Source of the DNA: Prevotellaceae bacterium UBA1786
GTDB lineage: Bacteria; Bacteroidota; Bacteroidia; Bacteroidales; Bacteroidaceae
Assembly (NCBI GenBank): GCA_002314525.1
Contig: DCGE01000051.1
Span: 1 to 7,875 of the forward strand
Reading direction: 5' to 3'
Length of the DNA stretch: 7,875 nucleotides
The position numbers and the translations under genes are program-made. Positions 5,053 through 7,875 of this stretch are shown one piece after another (positions within the stretch are counted from its first letter, which is position 1; each line of letters starts with the position of its first letter). The notes beneath the pieces were generated by a model. That model was not told where the DNA came from. It did no database searches and was given only the letters and a program-made list of their open reading frames with translations.

Positions 5053-6985
5053 TGTGCAATAAATTGAGTTTTACTTTATTAGGATTCTTGATTTTGAGTT
5101 CTGTCTTCTGTGGCTCACGGTTCTCCATGTCGCTGAAAAGTGTGACTACATCACCCTTCTTTACGAACTGTGAGAGGTCGAGAACGAGAGTTTTTGTTCC
5201 GTCCTCAGCATTGGTTCCTGCAATGTACCAGTTATCAGCGTTCTTCCTTGCCAGTACACAGTATCTGCCTGGATAGCCATCAATGAACTTTGTGTCGGTC
5301 CATGTGGTAGGAACCAGTTTCATGAATTCCATGCTTACTGCAGGTGCACCGCCTTCTGACTCAGGAAGGAGATTCTCAGGTGTGACGGCAAAATTCTGGA
5401 TTGGATTCTGGAAGAGAACGGCCTGTGCCATTTCGTGACAGTCAGTAGTCTTGCGTTCCACACCGCCCTTGTTGCCCCTTCTCAGGTGACGGTTCATGAA
5501 TGAACCACCCCATTCCATGCAACCCAAGGAGTTGCGGATGAAAGGATGTGTTGCTGTGTCCTTAGCCTCACGGTCGGCACTGCCCTGACCGAAGACAAGG
5601 TTCTCGGATGCAAGGACAGCCTCGCTTCCGACATAGTTTGGATACATACGTTCCCAACCTCTTGGTATGGTGCAACCATGGAAGATAACCATGAGACCGT
5701 TGTCGTCAGCATCACTCAGTACGTCGTCGTACTGACGGAAAGTCTCCTGCTTGTCACCTCCCCAGAAGTCAACCTTTATTCCCTTGACTCCTATCTTGTG
5801 CATCCAGCGCATAACTTGCTTTCGTGCGATAGGATTGTCCATCTTGTTGATAGGACTCTGGACGATGTCGTTCCAGTATCCGCTTGAACTGAACCACAGG
5901 AATACATCAACATTCTTGCTGTGAGCATATTTCACGAGCTCCTCCATCTTGTCGTAGCCAAGTTGCTCGTCCCAGCCGGCATCGATGAGGATATATTTGT
6001 AGCCGAGAGTGTTTGCCAGATCGATATAAGCACACTGGTCTTTCCAGTTCATGCTTGCATCCTGCCATACAATCCAGCTCCAAGTACTCTTGCCGAACTT
6101 ATAATCGTGCTCGCTTTCGTAGAGAGGCTTCACCGTGTTCCATGCGGCAGTAGTCTCCACTATAGGCTTCAGTGATGAACCCACGGTGATGGTTCTCCAA
6201 GGAGTGGCTCCCGGAAGTGCAAATGCAGGTTCTATCGTGCCGTTGCCGTTGTTCTCCTCCGGCATAGGGAACTCAACAGTGAAGAGTCCGTTGTCCTTGA
6301 CATTGCTCAGACGGCAGCCGCAGTAGTTGCGGTCGTTTCCGGTCTCACCGATCAGCACCCATCCATCTTCTCCGACCTTGAAAAGGCAAGGGAAGGTGTA
6401 GCCATGTCGTGCGTTGGCCTCAGCTACAGGAGCGTCGTATCTGTAAGTCTCTTCATAGCTTGGTTTGGTACGTTTCCAACCTACCATAGCATCACTCTGA
6501 GGACACATGAATGTCGTTGTCTGTGAAGGAAAATCAAAGCCAGTCTCTTCCTTCATGATGCGGATGCTGCCAGTGTCTCTGTGGCGGGATACGTTATATC
6601 TGAATGCGATGTCGTTATCACTTACATAGAATTCAACATCCATCTTCTGACCCCTTGCGTTCTTAACGGAATATGTAAGTGTGTTTGCATTGTAGCTGAC
6701 GTTTGCGACCTTACCCTTGTTCAACGTGTAGTTGTCAGAATATGTGGATTCCTTGTGAGCCTCATATACAAGTCCGTTGAAGTAGTCACCCATGTTTGCC
6801 GTGAAACCAAGAGGACTGTTCTCCAACATCTGCTTGCCATCATAGAGAATATTGTATGATAGTTTTCCACCATTAATACCTACCTTGACTTCCAACTTGC
6901 CGTCGGGACTCTTGATGGTTGCGTCGTTCTCAGCCATTGCACTTAATGAAAACAATGCGGCTGCTAATAAAAATACTCTCTTCAT
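5027..6985 (-). CDS. Secreted GH97 glycoside hydrolase, probable retaining alpha-galactosidase type
   Basis: This 652-residue enzyme has a type I signal peptide (MKR, a hydrophobic core, then SAMA before Glu19) with no lipobox Cys, so it is expected in the periplasm. Residues about 22-275 form the GH97 N-terminal beta domain, about 280-560 the TIM barrel, and the rest the C-terminal beta domain ending in HNGGFVIIR. GH97 contains inverting glucosidases (SusB type) and retaining alpha-galactosidases (BT1871 type). Here Asp406 in GIKVDFWGGD stands at the retaining nucleophile position. Glu461, 55 residues later, matches the spacing of the BT1871 acid/base pair (Asp415/Glu470), with Glu455 as the alternative. 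Substrate is therefore inferred as alpha-galactosides, not proven. No SusC/SusD, regulator or other glycosidase accompanies it. It begins 20 nt after nrnA and overlaps aroB by 26 nt. Confidence 0.92.
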   Translation of the reverse strand: MKRVFLLAAALFSLSAMAENDATIKSPDGKLEVKVGINGGKLSYNILYDGKQMLENSPLGFTANMGDYFNGLVYEAHKESTYSDNYTLNKGKVANVSYNANTLTYSVKNARGQKMDVEFYVSDNDIAFRYNVSRHRDTGSIRIMKEETGFDFPSQTTTFMCPQSDAMVGWKRTKPSYEETYRYDAPVAEANARHGYTFPCLFKVGEDGWVLIGETGNDRNYCGCRLSNVKDNGLFTVEFPMPEENNGNGTIEPAFALPGATPWRTITVGSSLKPIVETTAAWNTVKPLYESEHDYKFGKSTWSWIVWQDASMNWKDQCAYIDLANTLGYKYILIDAGWDEQLGYDKMEELVKYAHSKNVDVFLWFSSSGYWNDIVQSPINKMDNPIARKQVMRWMHKIGVKGIKVDFWGGDKQETFRQYDDVLSDADDNGLMVIFHGCTIPRGWERMYPNYVGSEAVLASENLVFGQGSADREAKDTATHPFIRNSLGCMEWGGSFMNRHLRRGNKGGVERKTTDCHEMAQAVLFQNPIQNFAVTPENLLPESEGGAPAVSMEFMKLVPTTWTDTKFIDGYPGRYCVLARKNADNWYIAGTNAEDGTKTLVLDLSQFVKKGDVVTLFSDMENREPQKTELKIKNPNKVKLNLLHNGGFVIIR

Positions 6986-7005
6986 GTTGATTGAAATTAA
7001 TAGGT

Positions 7006-7875
7006 TTATGATAATTGTTCTATATATGCTTCGATTGCTTTTTCAGTGATGGCGACGGCCTCGTCCATTGAACAGGACAACATGCCGCCTGCCGCATTCT
7101 TGTGTCCTCCTCCGTTGAAGAAATCCTCAGCCATCTTGTTTGCAGGGAAATCACCTACACTGCGCATTGAGACGAGAACCCTTGGCTTTTCGGTATCTTC
7201 TCTGAGTGTGATTGACAGCTTCATACCTTTTATATCTAAAGGCATGTTGACAATTCCCTCAGCATCACCTTTCAGGTAGTTGAAATTGGTAAGTTCCTCC
7301 CTGGTAAGGGTATAGAGCGACGTATGCAGTTTAGGATAGATCTTCATCTTCTCATAAAGAATATATCCCAAAAGACGGAACCGTCCCTCTGTGTAGTTGC
7401 TGTATATATTACGTATGATCTGGTCTTTGTTGACTCCCTTTTTCAGGAGTTCTCCGATAATCTGGTACAGGTCCGGGTCGTTAGAATTATAGCTTAGCTT
7501 ACCTGTGTCGGTACATATTCCGGCAAATAAATCCTCAGCCCCAGCCAGAGTGATCAGTTTTGTGCTGCTGAGGGCATTGATGATTCTGAACACAAGTTCG
7601 CAGGTACTGCTGGCTGTAGGGTAGGATATGGTCAGGTCACAGAACTTCTCCGGAAATAGATGATGATCAATCATCACTTTTTTTGCAGATGCAGCCTTGA
7701 CGAGTTTGCCGAGTTCCTCCATGCGGCTTGTTTCATTAAGGTCGAGTACACAGATCAGGTCAGCATGGTCGATGTATGTCTTTGCCGTCTTCACGTGGTG
7801 ATTGTACATGATGATTTTATCTGCATCCTTCATCCACTTCAGGAAATCCGGAAAGTAGTTCGGTACGATTACAGT
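7006..7875 (-). CDS. DHH/DHHA1 phosphoesterase, NrnA-type oligoribonuclease/pAp phosphatase (N-terminus cut by window edge)
   Basis: NrnA-like enzymes degrade very short RNA oligonucleotides from the 5' or 3' end and, in many species, dephosphorylate pAp. Visible here are 289 residues, open to the window edge at 7875. The frame starts with TVIVPNYFPDFLKW, which in relatives follows about 40-50 residues carrying the first metal motif (HxxPDGDA), so the true start lies outside. An internal ATG at 7833 is not the start. Visible metal-site residues are Asp45 (VLDLNE), the DHH motif at 70-72 (MIDHH), and Asp123 (ICTDTG). The DHHA1 substrate-binding motif GGGHKNAAGG lies at 255-264. The domain order and C-terminus are complete. 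The gene ends 20 nt before the GH97 gene and is probably in the same transcript. Confidence 0.92.
   Translation of the reverse strand, partial: TVIVPNYFPDFLKWMKDADKIIMYNHHVKTAKTYIDHADLICVLDLNETSRMEELGKLVKAASAKKVMIDHHLFPEKFCDLTISYPTASSTCELVFRIINALSSTKLITLAGAEDLFAGICTDTGKLSYNSNDPDLYQIIGELLKKGVNKDQIIRNIYSNYTEGRFRLLGYILYEKMKIYPKLHTSLYTLTREELTNFNYLKGDAEGIVNMPLDIKGMKLSITLREDTEKPRVLVSMRSVGDFPANKMAEDFFNGGGHKNAAGGMLSCSMDEAVAITEKAIEAYIEQLS

Overview
The window reads as a piece of a Bacteroidales chromosome, most likely from the Prevotella/Segatella side of the order, although the genus is only an inference. The reasons are the Bacteroidota-type DnaX, NrnA and DivIC proteins, a pseudouridine synthase with a long Gly/Tyr/Asn/Gln/Arg-rich N-terminal extension, a GH97 glycosidase, A/T-rich leaders without strong Shine-Dalgarno sequences, and a TAnnTTTG-type promoter element. 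All recognisable genes lie on the minus strand, so the text below runs from high to low coordinates.

Right part (7875 to 1713): a tightly packed run with gaps of 20 nt or less, or overlaps. It holds a DHH/DHHA1 phosphoesterase of the NrnA type (5' end outside the window), a secreted GH97 glycoside hydrolase with retaining-type catalytic residues, 3-dehydroquinate synthase (aroB), dTDP-4-dehydrorhamnose 3,5-epimerase (rfbC), and the clamp-loader gene dnaX. Spacings are 20 nt (nrnA/GH97), a 26-nt overlap (GH97/aroB), an ATGA overlap (aroB/rfbC) and 16 nt (rfbC/dnaX). This looks like one transcription unit mixing RNA turnover, glycan degradation, aromatic and sugar biosynthesis, and replication.

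The most interesting feature is dnaX. The conserved ATPase part (369 codons) ends at TGA 2373-2371, and the family C-terminal part continues in the +1 frame to 1713. The junction reads CCC-TGA-A, a sequence of the kind used for +1 frameshifting. Slippage there would give a 588-residue tau-like protein, while normal termination would give a gamma-like protein ending just after the clamp-loader domains. A simple one-base insertion (CC to CCC), as a mutation or sequencing error, predicts the same fused protein and cannot be excluded from this sequence alone.

Left part (1712 to 1): a second unit starts at a TAACTTTG element placed almost directly on the start codon of a DivIC/FtsB-like cell-division gene, so the mRNA may be leaderless. 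That gene overlaps an unrecognised four-helix membrane protein, which is followed by a good intrinsic terminator (1002-980). The last gene is an RsuA/RluB-type pseudouridine synthase cut by the left edge. Its visible part is mostly an 18-fold GGY repeat tract followed by the S4 RNA-binding domain.

I saw no tRNA, rRNA, insertion sequence, CRISPR array or prophage feature, and no gene-free stretch longer than about 100 bases.
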